Positions 1 to 7,208 of a stretch of 24,728 nucleotides of DNA are shown here, one piece after another. The notes below the pieces were generated by a model. The model saw only the letters and a program-made list of their open reading frames with translations. It had not been told where the DNA came from and did not search any database. Both the position numbers and the translations under genes were made by a program. This stretch comes from a virus. Every line of letters starts with the position of its first letter. Position 1 is the first letter of the stretch. The stretch covers positions 1 through 24,728 of IMG/VR virus record IMGVR_UViG_3300047300_000446. The stretch is one strand, 5' to 3'.

Positions 1-2
1 CT

Positions 3-83
3 CAGTTGGGATATACAGAGGAGAGATTGGCAGAATTGAAAAAGGCATGGGATAATTCATATGGCTATGATCTTGAATCTTGA
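3..83 (+). CDS. C-terminal end of an upstream protein (partial)
   Basis: An open frame enters from the left edge and ends at TGA 81-83, giving 26 residues that finish with YGYDLES. It is the only one of the three forward frames that stays open past position 60. It overlaps the next start by about 20 nt, in keeping with the dense packing of this operon. Too short to recognise; the body of the gene lies outside the window. Confidence 0.5.
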   Translation, partial: QLGYTEERLAELKKAWDNSYGYDLES

Positions 84-237
84 ATACCCCAAAAAATTCA
101 TCTGTGTGCAGAGCTCTTCTCTGCCACAGCATGAGCTCTCCTTCAATGAGATTGCAGAGCATATTGCAAACCATACCAACCGCACCCCTCTGGAAAGGAT
201 GGAAGATCTATTGAGTGAAAAAACATACAAGAGATGA
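61..237 (+). CDS. small hypothetical protein, 58 aa
   Basis: A 58-codon frame starting MAMILNLEYPKKF and ending at TGA 235-237. The stop overlaps the ATG of the SSB-like gene as ATGA, the junction used again and again in this operon, which supports it as a real gene. A second ATG at 67 is an equally good start. No signal peptide, membrane segment or known motif is visible. The position just before SSB suggests an early gene, but function is unknown. Confidence 0.55.
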   Translation: MAMILNLEYPKKFICVQSSSLPQHELSFNEIAEHIANHTNRTPLERMEDLLSEKTYKR

Positions 238-836
238 AATCATATCAAGAGATGACCACAGATGAGCTTGAGGAAGCATTGGCTCGCAAATTCAATGCAA
301 CATCAGACAGAATTCAATCACAAATAAATCAAAATAAAAACAGCATGAAAACTGCAAAAATCACAAAATGCGATTTCAATCGCGAATGGACAGGATCCAA
401 TGGAACAATTTACTATCACTCTATTGAGTTGGATAATGATGACTATGGAGACATTGGCACAAAGGAGAAGCTTCCAGCAAAGCTCTCACCCGGATCAGAA
501 GTTACATATGAAATCACAGCTGATGGTGAATTCAAAGGCAAAAAAAAGTTCAAAATTAAGTTGGTAAGCAATTGGAATGGTGGCAATGGTGGTGGCAGCT
601 CTGCTCCTCGCACTTATGCAGCACCTCAATCGAAAGAGAAAGATGAAGCTATTGCCAGAGCAGTTGCTTTGAAAGCTGCTGTGGATTTGAGAAATTCAGA
701 TGATCCATTCCAAATCATTGCTGTTGCTCAGCAATTCGAGCACTATCTAACCACTGGTAAAAATCTGAATGGTGATGCTCAGGACAATGCTCGCACCAAT
801 GCTCAGATGGATGCCAATGATGATTTGCCATTCTAA
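234..836 (+). CDS. single-stranded DNA-binding protein (SSB-like)
   Basis: 200 aa. Residues about 38-112 are rich in alternating beta-type residues and read as an OB-fold (KTAKITKCDF..., then a VTYEITADGEFKG strand-turn-strand and KKKFKIKLV). A Gly/Ser/Pro linker follows (114-125), then a helical region and the C-terminal tip DANDDLPF. An acidic tail ending in D-D-x-P-F is the hallmark of SSB, used to dock host and phage replication and repair enzymes. The core is not close enough to classical SSB to name it by sequence alone, so the call rests on OB-like pattern, tip and context (DnaA-like and replisome-organiser genes downstream). It would coat single-stranded DNA during phage replication. 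An 8-A run at 540-547 encodes a Lys triplet. Confidence 0.75.
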   Translation: MKSYQEMTTDELEEALARKFNATSDRIQSQINQNKNSMKTAKITKCDFNREWTGSNGTIYYHSIELDNDDYGDIGTKEKLPAKLSPGSEVTYEITADGEFKGKKKFKIKLVSNWNGGNGGGSSAPRTYAAPQSKEKDEAIARAVALKAAVDLRNSDDPFQIIAVAQQFEHYLTTGKNLNGDAQDNARTNAQMDANDDLPF

Positions 837-848
837 AATTCAAGCAAG

Positions 849-1196
849 ATGAAAATAAAGGACAGCACAAAGCTCAAAGTACAAGCACTCATTCATGACC
901 TGATGACATTCAGGATCATGGATGGGACAGCTGGAGAGATATCAATCAAATACAATACTAGCTGTGAGCACCTTCATGAATTGAAGAGGAGAGGAATGGT
1001 CATCTATGATAGGCAAAATAGGACTATTGAATGGATTGGTGGCCATACAGATATCAATCATCTCACCAGCATATTGATGAAGTCATATGAGCTTAGACAT
1101 CAAGACCAAAACAAAAAAACAGCAACAATGAAAGCTCTGCCATCACCATCTTGGTGGCAGAGAATCGCAAACAAAGTAAAGCAATGGAGCAAATAG
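849..1196 (+). CDS. small basic protein, possible winged-helix fold
   Basis: 115 aa, not recognised as a named family. Residues about 25-65 (GTAGEISIKYNTSCEHLHEL then KRRGMVIYDRQNRTIEW) look like helix-turn-helix followed by a beta hairpin, the usual layout of a small winged-helix DNA-binding domain. The C-terminal 25 residues are basic and Trp-rich (PSWWQRIANKVKQWSK). It sits 12 nt after the SSB-like gene and overlaps the next gene by 13 nt. A role in transcription control or replication is only an inference from fold pattern and place. Confidence 0.6.
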   Translation: MKIKDSTKLKVQALIHDLMTFRIMDGTAGEISIKYNTSCEHLHELKRRGMVIYDRQNRTIEWIGGHTDINHLTSILMKSYELRHQDQNKKTATMKALPSPSWWQRIANKVKQWSK

Positions 1197-1468
1197 AGAG
1201 AATATACAATGCGCAAGCTGATGCCTATGAAGGCCGCAACATCAAGTTCATGTCACTGATCAGCACATATTTCAAAAGCACCTATGAGATGGCTCAGATT
1301 TTATCTGTGACATGGCCCACAGCTCGCAGATGGGAGAAGTATCCGGGCATGATGACAATAGGTGATATCAAAAAGCTTGCTGATCATTGCCGAATGGATA
1401 TCAAAGAGATGGCATCATTCATCTATGAGTGCCAGTATGTATCACAATCTAATGAGACAGACCTATGA
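1184..1468 (+). CDS. small helix-turn-helix protein (Cro/repressor-like)
   Basis: 94 aa from ATG 1184; an in-frame ATG at 1151 would add 11 residues but would deepen the overlap with the previous gene, so the shorter start is preferred. Residues about 33-80 (TYEMAQILSVTWPTARRWEK, then TIGDIKKLADHCRMDIKEMASF) fit a Cro/phage-repressor type HTH: a helix, a recognition helix beginning at the Thr/Pro turn, then a helix pair. The ORF ends with an ATGA overlap to the DnaA-like gene. It may regulate this operon or help initiate replication; the operator is not visible. Confidence 0.6.
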   Translation: MEQIERIYNAQADAYEGRNIKFMSLISTYFKSTYEMAQILSVTWPTARRWEKYPGMMTIGDIKKLADHCRMDIKEMASFIYECQYVSQSNETDL

Positions 1469-1983
1469 TTAAGCATGAACTAGAAGCCATGATGGCCATC
1501 ATCCCAGATGAAATCAAAGCAGATGTATACTATCGCATCAAAAAGATGGTAGGAGCAATCATTGATGAGATTGTCATAGATGTTGAAAAGCATGAATTCA
1601 AGCACAGCACTCAGAGCTCTATGGATAGGATTGGCACAATGATGTCAATCATTGAGATTGCTGCAAAAGATATGAATGTGAATGCAGATATGCTTTGGTC
1701 TCCAAAAAGGAATGCTGAATATGTGCAAATGAGGCAAATGCTCATGTGGTTATTCCGCACACAATATCCCCAGCTGCCTTTGCGCATGATTGGCGATATG
1801 TTCAAAAGAGACCATGCAACCATCTTGCACGCAATGCGCCAAGTTGAAGGAGCAATATCCACAGATCCAGTATTCAGAGGAGTGCTCAAGAATCTCATTG
1901 ACCTGATTCATCAGCATGATTTTGATATGTCCAATGCTTTGTTTATTTTTGAAAAACTAACAAAAAAAGCACTTGTGAAATGA
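1465..1983 (+). CDS. stand-alone DnaA domain IV-like DNA-binding protein
   Basis: 172 aa. Residues about 78-128 match the C-terminal (domain IV) DNA-binding module of DnaA: a helix with R90-Q91 followed by MLMWLFR, LP...IG at 104-110, and the signature loop-helix F-K-R-D-H-A-T-I-L-H-A at 113-123, equivalent to GGRDHTTVLHA of DnaA. There is no Walker A or B motif, so it cannot be a full AAA+ initiator. The first 75 residues are helical and unassigned. In DnaA this module reads DnaA boxes; here it may recognise a phage origin or compete at host DnaA boxes. It lies between an HTH gene and a replisome-organiser-like gene, with ATGA overlaps on both sides. Confidence 0.82.
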   Translation: MIKHELEAMMAIIPDEIKADVYYRIKKMVGAIIDEIVIDVEKHEFKHSTQSSMDRIGTMMSIIEIAAKDMNVNADMLWSPKRNAEYVQMRQMLMWLFRTQYPQLPLRMIGDMFKRDHATILHAMRQVEGAISTDPVFRGVLKNLIDLIHQHDFDMSNALFIFEKLTKKALVK

Positions 1984-2552
1984 AGCTACCGGCAAAAATC
2001 TACAGCTGTGATATGTACAGCATTGGTCTCTATGTATGGCTCACCCATCATCTATCTTCCCAAGATATGTGGAAGCTCTGCTCTAAATCTGAATTGATAT
2101 CCAAGCACATTGCGATGGTGAATGGGATGGCTGCAGCTGATGTGGACAAAGCACTCACTCATCTGGAGCAGAAGGAGCTTATCATCTATGATGAAGATTG
2201 TGTAATCATCAAAGCTCTTCAGGGCAATACCACCAATCCTGATTTGATTGGCAAGCTGGATGGTATGTGGGATGAATGGCTCAGATATCGCAAGACAATG
2301 AAGAGGAATTATATTGACCATATCTCTGAGCAGCGACAATATGACAAGCTGATCAGTGAATGCTTAGGGGATTCTGAGCTGGCAAAAAATGTCCTAGCCA
2401 ATGCCATAGCTCGCAAATGGCAAGGATGGAACACAGCCGTATATTTGGAGGAAAAAAACAAAATCAAAGCACAGCACTCAAATGGAACAAAACAAGATAC
2501 AATTGGCCGTATCTCAAGATCAGCACTTGAGCAATGGGTACACGAAGGATGA
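1980..2552 (+). CDS. replication initiator/replisome organiser-like protein (winged helix)
   Basis: 190 aa. The N-terminal 75 residues look like a winged-helix module (SELISKHIAMVNGMAAADVD, then ALTHLEQKELIIYDEDCVII). The C-terminal part contains SELAKNVLANAIARKWQGWN, the helix plus W-Q-G-W pattern found near the end of phage replisome organisers and DnaD-like proteins. Such proteins bind the origin and help load the replicative helicase. It starts in an ATGA overlap with the DnaA-like gene. The 3' end overlaps the next gene by 71 nt if that gene uses its first ATG. No helicase is present in the window, so the phage either encodes it elsewhere or uses the host's. Confidence 0.6.
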   Translation: MKLPAKIYSCDMYSIGLYVWLTHHLSSQDMWKLCSKSELISKHIAMVNGMAAADVDKALTHLEQKELIIYDEDCVIIKALQGNTTNPDLIGKLDGMWDEWLRYRKTMKRNYIDHISEQRQYDKLISECLGDSELAKNVLANAIARKWQGWNTAVYLEEKNKIKAQHSNGTKQDTIGRISRSALEQWVHEG

Positions 2553-3246
2553 GAAGCAATATGTGGAAGCAAATGCTGGGCAGCTTATCAGAGATATGTC
2601 TCCCCAAGATTTGCGCCTAGCATTTGTCAAGCCTATGACCATGCATGGCATCAAGCAATTTCCTTCACCAGAGGAGATGGAGATGATGCGCATGATGATT
2701 ACCAAGCACTATGGACATCTCACTCATGGTCATTTTCACCTAGCATTTGAGCTCAATATATTGGGCTCTCATTGGGAGAAAATATCACCATATGGAATGA
2801 TGAGTGCTGAATTCATTGCATCAGTCCTGAAGGCATACAATGAGCACATGAGATCTGTGTGGAAAACATTGCGCCACAAAATCAATGATAACATGCTTGA
2901 ACTTGCACCAGTGAATGAGGAGGATGCCATCTCTATTTTGATGAACATCATCAAAGCTGACCATGACAATCCATCCTCAGCTACAGATACCATTGCATGT
3001 CATATGATTACCAAGCTGTACACTCGCAATATCATCAATGATGAATGGTGGACAGATGCTGAATGGGATGCATTCAAGGATCAGTCAAAGAGGAATGTGT
3101 ATGCAGAAGCATTCAGAATTCAATCACCTTTCAATTGGAAGCAATTGGTAAAGAATGAGAGAATCTATGAGCTGAAGAGATTGCTGTATAGAGATTTGCT
3201 TGGGCATAAGTATGATAAGTTAATGCAAAAAATGGAGGAGCTATGA
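2482..3246 (+). CDS. hypothetical protein of the replication block, 254 aa
   Basis: Mostly helical 254 aa protein. Residues 65-120 carry a pattern I associate with hypothetical proteins of Bacteroidota phages (MITKHYGHLTHGHFHLAFEL, then YGMMSAEFIASVLKAYNEHM), with no catalytic motif. Placement directly after the organiser-like gene makes a helicase-loader or primosome partner role possible, but that is inference from order only. The ATG at 2482 gives a 71-nt overlap with the previous gene, much longer than usual here. The next in-frame ATG is at 2596 (216 aa, no overlap) and a TTG lies at 2527, so the start is uncertain. It ends in an ATGA overlap with the methyltransferase. Confidence 0.7.
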   Translation: MEQNKIQLAVSQDQHLSNGYTKDEKQYVEANAGQLIRDMSPQDLRLAFVKPMTMHGIKQFPSPEEMEMMRMMITKHYGHLTHGHFHLAFELNILGSHWEKISPYGMMSAEFIASVLKAYNEHMRSVWKTLRHKINDNMLELAPVNEEDAISILMNIIKADHDNPSSATDTIACHMITKLYTRNIINDEWWTDAEWDAFKDQSKRNVYAEAFRIQSPFNWKQLVKNERIYELKRLLYRDLLGHKYDKLMQKMEEL

Positions 3247-4445
3247 TAATAGTTGGATCTGATTTCTCAGGAGTAGGAGCATTCAATCAAGCATTGATAC
3301 GATTGGGCATTGAATACAAAGAGATATTTGCATGTGATATGGACAAATATGCTAGGCAGACATTCATTCACAATTATGGTGAGCCTGAATACTATCCATC
3401 CAATGTCTATGATAGAGACATTCCATCAGAATCTTTGGATATCTATATGACATCACCACCATGTCAAGCATTCTCTCTTGCTGGAAAAAGAAAAGGAAAG
3501 AGTGACAAAAGAGGAATTCTCTTTTTCAATTCGCACGAATTCATTCAAAAAAACAAACCGAGATTTTTCATATTTGAGAATGTCAAAGGATTGCTTTCAG
3601 ATGATGGTGGCCGCACATTTAATGAATGGGTCAATATGTTGGGAGGAAAATCAGTCAATGGATGTCCTATCTTATTTCCTCATGAGGATGCTGTGCCATA
3701 TCATTTGTATCATACAGTGTTGAATGCAAAAGATTTCAATGTACCTCAAAATCGGGAAAGAGTTTTTTTGATTGGCATCAGGGATGATTCTGAAAATTCA
3801 TTTCAATTTCCTGCCCCCATTCATCTCACAAAAAGATTGAAGGATGTGCTTGAGTCAGATGTGAATGAAAAGTATTTTTTGTCTGAAAAATTGAAGCACT
3901 GGATTGTGATGCATAGAGAAAAAAGGCAGTCATCCAATCCATATCCCATTTTTGATGATGCAATATCATCTCCTTGTATTACATCTCACTATGGCAAATG
4001 TGGAGCTGAAGATCCATATATTGCTATCAAATCAGCAACATCTTCAGGATATGAAATTGCCCATGAAGGTGATTCAATCAATCTTTCACAAATGTCATCT
4101 GAAACAAGGAGAGGAAGAGTTGGAAAGCAATGTGCTCAGACCTTAGATACATCATGCAATCAGGCTGTCATGATTGGTGATTATCGAACTGATGAAGGAT
4201 TCCGATGGCGAGAGGATGGTAATTCTCCAACAATTTGTGCTAGGGCAAGGCAAGATGGCAATGGCCAACCATTAGTAGCTGATGGGCATCATATAAGAAG
4301 GCTAACACCCAGAGAATGCTTCAGATTGATGGATTTTCCTGATTCATTCACATGGCCAGTATCAGATTCTCAAGCATACAAACAAGCTGGGAATTCAATT
4401 GTAGTGGAAGTATTATATCAAATTATTAAAAGATTGAAATTATGA
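3243..4445 (+). CDS. DNA (cytosine-5-)-methyltransferase
   Basis: 400 aa, full length for the family with the main motifs in order: motif I DFSGVGAF (7-14, AdoMet binding), motif IV SPPCQAFS with catalytic Cys74, motif VI ENVKGL (112-117), motif VIII QNRERVFLIG (169-178), a variable target-recognition region about 200-345, motif IX around RRLTPRECFRLMDFPD (352-367) and motif X AGNSIVVEV (382-390). It transfers a methyl group to C5 of cytosine in a specific site; the target cannot be read from the sequence. No restriction endonuclease lies beside it, so it is an orphan phage enzyme, probably for protection from host restriction. It is joined on both sides by ATGA overlaps inside the replication operon. 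Confidence 0.95.
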   Translation: MIIVGSDFSGVGAFNQALIRLGIEYKEIFACDMDKYARQTFIHNYGEPEYYPSNVYDRDIPSESLDIYMTSPPCQAFSLAGKRKGKSDKRGILFFNSHEFIQKNKPRFFIFENVKGLLSDDGGRTFNEWVNMLGGKSVNGCPILFPHEDAVPYHLYHTVLNAKDFNVPQNRERVFLIGIRDDSENSFQFPAPIHLTKRLKDVLESDVNEKYFLSEKLKHWIVMHREKRQSSNPYPIFDDAISSPCITSHYGKCGAEDPYIAIKSATSSGYEIAHEGDSINLSQMSSETRRGRVGKQCAQTLDTSCNQAVMIGDYRTDEGFRWREDGNSPTICARARQDGNGQPLVADGHHIRRLTPRECFRLMDFPDSFTWPVSDSQAYKQAGNSIVVEVLYQIIKRLKL

Positions 4446-4627
4446 AAATATATGATCAAATAATTGCTGATCTTATCAATAGAGAAGCAATGGGAATCAA
4501 AAAATATGGCACATCTGTGGATGATGCCCCACTCACTGAGGAGCAATGGATGCAACATGCCTATGAGGAGGCACTTGATTTTGCAGTATATTTGAAAAGA
4601 ATGATGAATAAAAAAATTGATAAATGA
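4442..4627 (+). CDS. MazG-like mini protein (all-alpha NTP-pyrophosphohydrolase-like)
   Basis: 61 aa. It carries KYGTSVDD (21-28) and HAYEEALDFAVYLKR (39-53), with E42, E43 and D46 arranged like the metal-binding E-E-x-x-D helix of all-alpha NTP pyrophosphohydrolases (MazG/dUTPase-like). Small phage proteins with the K-Y-G ... hAyEEaLD.avYLk pattern are common. At 61 aa it has only part of the four-helix core, so activity, if any, would need oligomerisation. A role in nucleotide-pool control next to the replication genes is plausible. ATGA overlaps on both ends. Confidence 0.6.
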   Translation: MKIYDQIIADLINREAMGIKKYGTSVDDAPLTEEQWMQHAYEEALDFAVYLKRMMNKKIDK

Positions 4628-4863
4628 AACAGCCAGCACAAACATTCCAAGCACTTGTGGAGAAGCTCCGCGATGACAAGCTAAAGAGATCCATGAATAC
4701 ATACAATTCTGGATATGTACAAGCACTCAATGACCTTGAGGAGCACATTGAAATTCTCATTTTTGATGAGAGAGATCATCTTGAATCAGCATGTGAGCTA
4801 GGTCAAGAGGATGAAGGATCATCATCTGAATGGCTAATAAATAACAGATATGGAAAGCTATGA
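4624..4863 (+). CDS. hypothetical protein, 79 aa
   Basis: Not recognised. A helical, charged N-terminal half (QALVEKLRDDKLKRSMN, QALNDLEEHIEILI) is followed by an acidic tail (CELGQEDEGSSSEW). No membrane segment or catalytic motif. It starts in an ATGA overlap with the MazG-like gene and ends in one with the next gene, so it is translated as part of the operon. Function unknown. Confidence 0.6.
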   Translation: MKQPAQTFQALVEKLRDDKLKRSMNTYNSGYVQALNDLEEHIEILIFDERDHLESACELGQEDEGSSSEWLINNRYGKL

Positions 4864-5087
4864 TTGACCATCTATTCAAATCACCAAAGGCCAGAGCAAA
4901 AGAGATGCTCAAGACAGCTGCACGCATGCTGAAGGAGAATGATATCATAGCCACAAGAGATGCCATCAAGCAATCATGCATTGAAGCTTGTGACAAGGTC
5001 ATTGCTCACCAGAGTGGTGATGAAGTCACTCAGCGAGCTGGCACTAAGTATTGGACAAAAGTCAAAAATGAATTGATAAAGCTATGA
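4860..5087 (+). CDS. hypothetical protein, 75 aa
   Basis: Not recognised. Basic, helical protein (KSPKARAKEMLKTAARMLKE at 8-27, then a helix with two Cys, QSCIEACDKVIAHQ). The ATGA junctions on both sides support it as real. Helix content and basic charge would fit a small DNA- or protein-binding factor, and its place shortly before the large terminase leaves open a small-terminase role, but no HTH signature supports that. Confidence 0.6.
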   Translation: MIDHLFKSPKARAKEMLKTAARMLKENDIIATRDAIKQSCIEACDKVIAHQSGDEVTQRAGTKYWTKVKNELIKL

Positions 5088-5311
5088 CAAAGTCTGAGCT
5101 ATTCAAGATGATAAAGATGTCCAATATCAAGCGGAAAGATATTGTGCTTGATGATGGCAAAGCTGTGAGAAGATATAGAGCAAAGATTGAAGATAAGTAT
5201 GTGGCATATGAGACTGATGGCACTCCATGCAGACCTCACTTATCTGTGTATGAATTCATTGCTTTTGCTAAAGCAAATTATATCACAAGATTAGTGAATG
5301 ATACATTATGA
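5084..5311 (+). CDS. hypothetical protein, 75 aa
   Basis: Not recognised. Very basic N-terminus (KMIKMSNIKRKDIVLDDGKA), a short beta-like centre (RRYRAKIEDKYVAYETDGTP) and a helical C-terminus. It is the gene immediately before the large terminase, joined by ATGA, the usual slot of the small terminase subunit; however it is shorter than usual small terminases and no helix-turn-helix is evident, so I do not call it one. Confidence 0.6.
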   Translation: MTKSELFKMIKMSNIKRKDIVLDDGKAVRRYRAKIEDKYVAYETDGTPCRPHLSVYEFIAFAKANYITRLVNDTL

Positions 5312-6723
5312 TTGAATTTCTCCCCAAGCAAAAGGAAGCATTGGTATATCTACACAATACATCTCCAGCCACAATGATTCTCTATGGTGGAGCTGCTGGT
5401 GGCGGCAAGACAAGATTGGGATGTATATGGCAGATACAAAGGAGATTGAAATATCCTGGCACTAGGTCACTCATTGGCAGAGCAAAGCTTGACACATTGA
5501 AAAAGACCACAATGGCCAGCTTTTTTGAAACCACCAAGCAAATGGGATTGCAAGCTGGCATTCACTACACATACAATCAGCAAAGCAATACAATCACTTT
5601 TTTCAATGGCTCAATCATTGTGCTTGCTGACCTTGCATACAAGCCATCTGATCCACACTATCAAGATCTTGGTGGATTGGAGCTCACTGATGCATTCATT
5701 GATGAAGCTGCTGAAGTTCATCCAGCTGCCATCACTACCACTACATCTCGTATCAGATACAAACTCACCAACTTTTGCAAGGAGTGCGCAGCTGAGAATC
5801 TTGATCAGGGAGAAATCAGTGCAAGAGATGACAAAGGTAAAGCTGTGGAATGGAGATGTGGAGCTTGTGGAGATTGCAATGGTGGACTAGTGCCCAAGAC
5901 ATTGATGTCATGCAATCCAGCAAAAGGATATCTATACAATGAATTCTATCACCCACATAGAGAAGGAATTCTTACACCTGATAAGGCATTCATTCAGGCA
6001 TTCTCCACAGATAACTACATGCTACCATCTGCATACATTGATGTGCTGAATAGATTGCCTGAAGTTGACAGAAAAAGATTGCTAGATGGCGATTGGGATT
6101 TTGATACATCAGATGACAGATTCTATTCATATGAGGAATTGGCCAGAGCATTCAGGGAGAAATCTGACCAATCAAATGAATGGTATATCACAGCTGATAT
6201 TGCACGATTGGGAAAGGACAGAACTATCATCTGCATCTGGCATGGAGCTCATCTTGAAAGGATGGAAAGCTTCCTCCATAAAAGAGTGAATGAAGTTGCT
6301 GACATCATCAAAGGATTCATGGATCAATACAAGATACCACTGCGCAATGTGCTGGCAGATGAGGATGGCATTGGAGGAGGAGTATGCGACATCACGCGAT
6401 GTGTTGGATTCATGAATGGCTCTAAGCCATACAGAGATGCATACAAAAATCTCAAGGCTGATTGCTACTATAAATTGGGTGAAATGATTGACCAGAATCA
6501 AATCACATTCAATGCTAAGTACAAGGATGTAATCATCAAGGAGCTGGAGTTGGTAAGGAGAGATAGAGTTGGTCAAGATGGCAAGCTGATGATAATCTCA
6601 AAGCAAGCCATTGCAGCCAAAACTGGTGGCCTATCTCCTGATGTCGCTGATGCCATAATGATGCGCAGCTATTTTGAAGTATCAGGAGGAAATGGAGTAT
6701 ATCACATTAGAGGAAGGTACTAA
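5308..6723 (+). CDS. terL: terminase large subunit (TerL)
   Basis: 471 aa, the ATP-driven packaging motor with its nuclease. ATPase domain: Walker A GGAAGGGKT (27-35), Walker B AFIDE with D132-E133, coupling motif SCNP (201-204). Nuclease domain (RNase H fold): ITADIAR with D297, LADEDGIGG with D351/D353, and LSPDVADA with D445/D448 supply the metal ligands. Between Walker B and the coupling motif is an insertion (about 152-195) with C157-x2-C160 and C184-x2-C187 plus C190, which looks like a zinc ribbon; family members I recall have only a short loop there. It starts by ATGA overlap and its stop overlaps the stop of the convergent late operon by 4 nt. No small subunit was recognised. Confidence 0.95.
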   Translation: MIEFLPKQKEALVYLHNTSPATMILYGGAAGGGKTRLGCIWQIQRRLKYPGTRSLIGRAKLDTLKKTTMASFFETTKQMGLQAGIHYTYNQQSNTITFFNGSIIVLADLAYKPSDPHYQDLGGLELTDAFIDEAAEVHPAAITTTTSRIRYKLTNFCKECAAENLDQGEISARDDKGKAVEWRCGACGDCNGGLVPKTLMSCNPAKGYLYNEFYHPHREGILTPDKAFIQAFSTDNYMLPSAYIDVLNRLPEVDRKRLLDGDWDFDTSDDRFYSYEELARAFREKSDQSNEWYITADIARLGKDRTIICIWHGAHLERMESFLHKRVNEVADIIKGFMDQYKIPLRNVLADEDGIGGGVCDITRCVGFMNGSKPYRDAYKNLKADCYYKLGEMIDQNQITFNAKYKDVIIKELELVRRDRVGQDGKLMIISKQAIAAKTGGLSPDVADAIMMRSYFEVSGGNGVYHIRGRY

Positions 6724-6947
6724 TTTTCTTTTACCTTTGCTCTGATTACAATTCTTTCTTTCTCTTGCATGGCTGCCATCATTGCCATGATTCCTCTCAT
6801 TTCTTCATATGTCAGCTGTGCTATGAATTCATCCTCCTCATTCAGTATCTGAATGCCTTCCTCAGTGATGGTGATTGTGGCCATGTGATCCTCTTCATTG
6901 CCAAGCAAATCTCTTTCTGTGTATATGCCAGCTTTGATGTATATCAT
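6720..6947 (-). CDS. hypothetical protein, 75 aa, last gene of late operon
   Basis: 75 aa starting MIYIKAGIYTERDLLG. The frame is open back to an ATG at 6983, but ATG 6947 forms the typical ATGA overlap with the stop of the upstream gene and is preferred. The middle is beta-like (ATITITEEGIQILNEEDEFI), followed by a Met-rich helix (EEMRGIMAMMAAMQEKERI). Not recognised. Its stop (6720-6722) interlocks with the terminase stop on the other strand. Confidence 0.6.
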   Translation of the reverse strand: MIYIKAGIYTERDLLGNEEDHMATITITEEGIQILNEEDEFIAQLTYEEMRGIMAMMAAMQEKERIVIRAKVKEN

Positions 6948-7198
6948 AGGGCCAATGCAATTGTGGATACCAATAGAATGCAAGAGATGCCTAGTGCGAT
7001 TGTGCGCTTGCGCAATTTGTCATGCATAATCTGATTCTCTTTGCTCAATTCATTGTGCAATTTTGTTGCATCCTCAGCTTCCCTCTTCATTCTGGCAATG
7101 ATTTTCAAATCAATATCATGCTGCTCTTGAGAGATTTCCAGCTGTTGCTTTTTTAGCACATATTGATTCCTCCAGTGCTCATGCGCATAGAAATCCAT
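6944..7198 (-). CDS. coiled-coil protein with C-terminal membrane anchor (spanin-like?)
   Basis: 84 aa from ATG 7198, which lies 10 nt after the upstream stop. Residues 1-62 are charged and heptad-like (QLEISQEQHDIDLKIIARMK, ELSKENQIMHDKLRKR); the last 18 are a membrane segment (ALGISCILLVSTIALAL). The frame is open upstream to ATG 7327; that longer 127 aa form would begin with a signal-like stretch (KRLPFMILCCWIASHMGYC) inside the preceding gene, resembling the overlapping Rz/Rz1 layout or a one-piece spanin. The shorter start fits the gene spacing here better. A role in disrupting the outer membrane at lysis is inferred from architecture and neighbourhood only. Confidence 0.55.
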   Translation of the reverse strand: MDFYAHEHWRNQYVLKKQQLEISQEQHDIDLKIIARMKREAEDATKLHNELSKENQIMHDKLRKRTIALGISCILLVSTIALAL

Positions 7199-7208
7199 GA
7201 TGATCAGT

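Noticed and set aside
3478-3723. 81-codon frame inside the methyltransferase
   Set aside because: Lies within the catalytic region of the methyltransferase in another frame; no independent support.
5084-5311. Small terminase subunit immediately before TerL
   Set aside because: Position fits, but at 75 aa with no helix-turn-helix signature the claim is not supported.
6172-6576. 134-codon - strand frame antisense to terminase
   Set aside because: Terminase motifs on the + strand are unambiguous here; the antisense frame has no recognisable domain.
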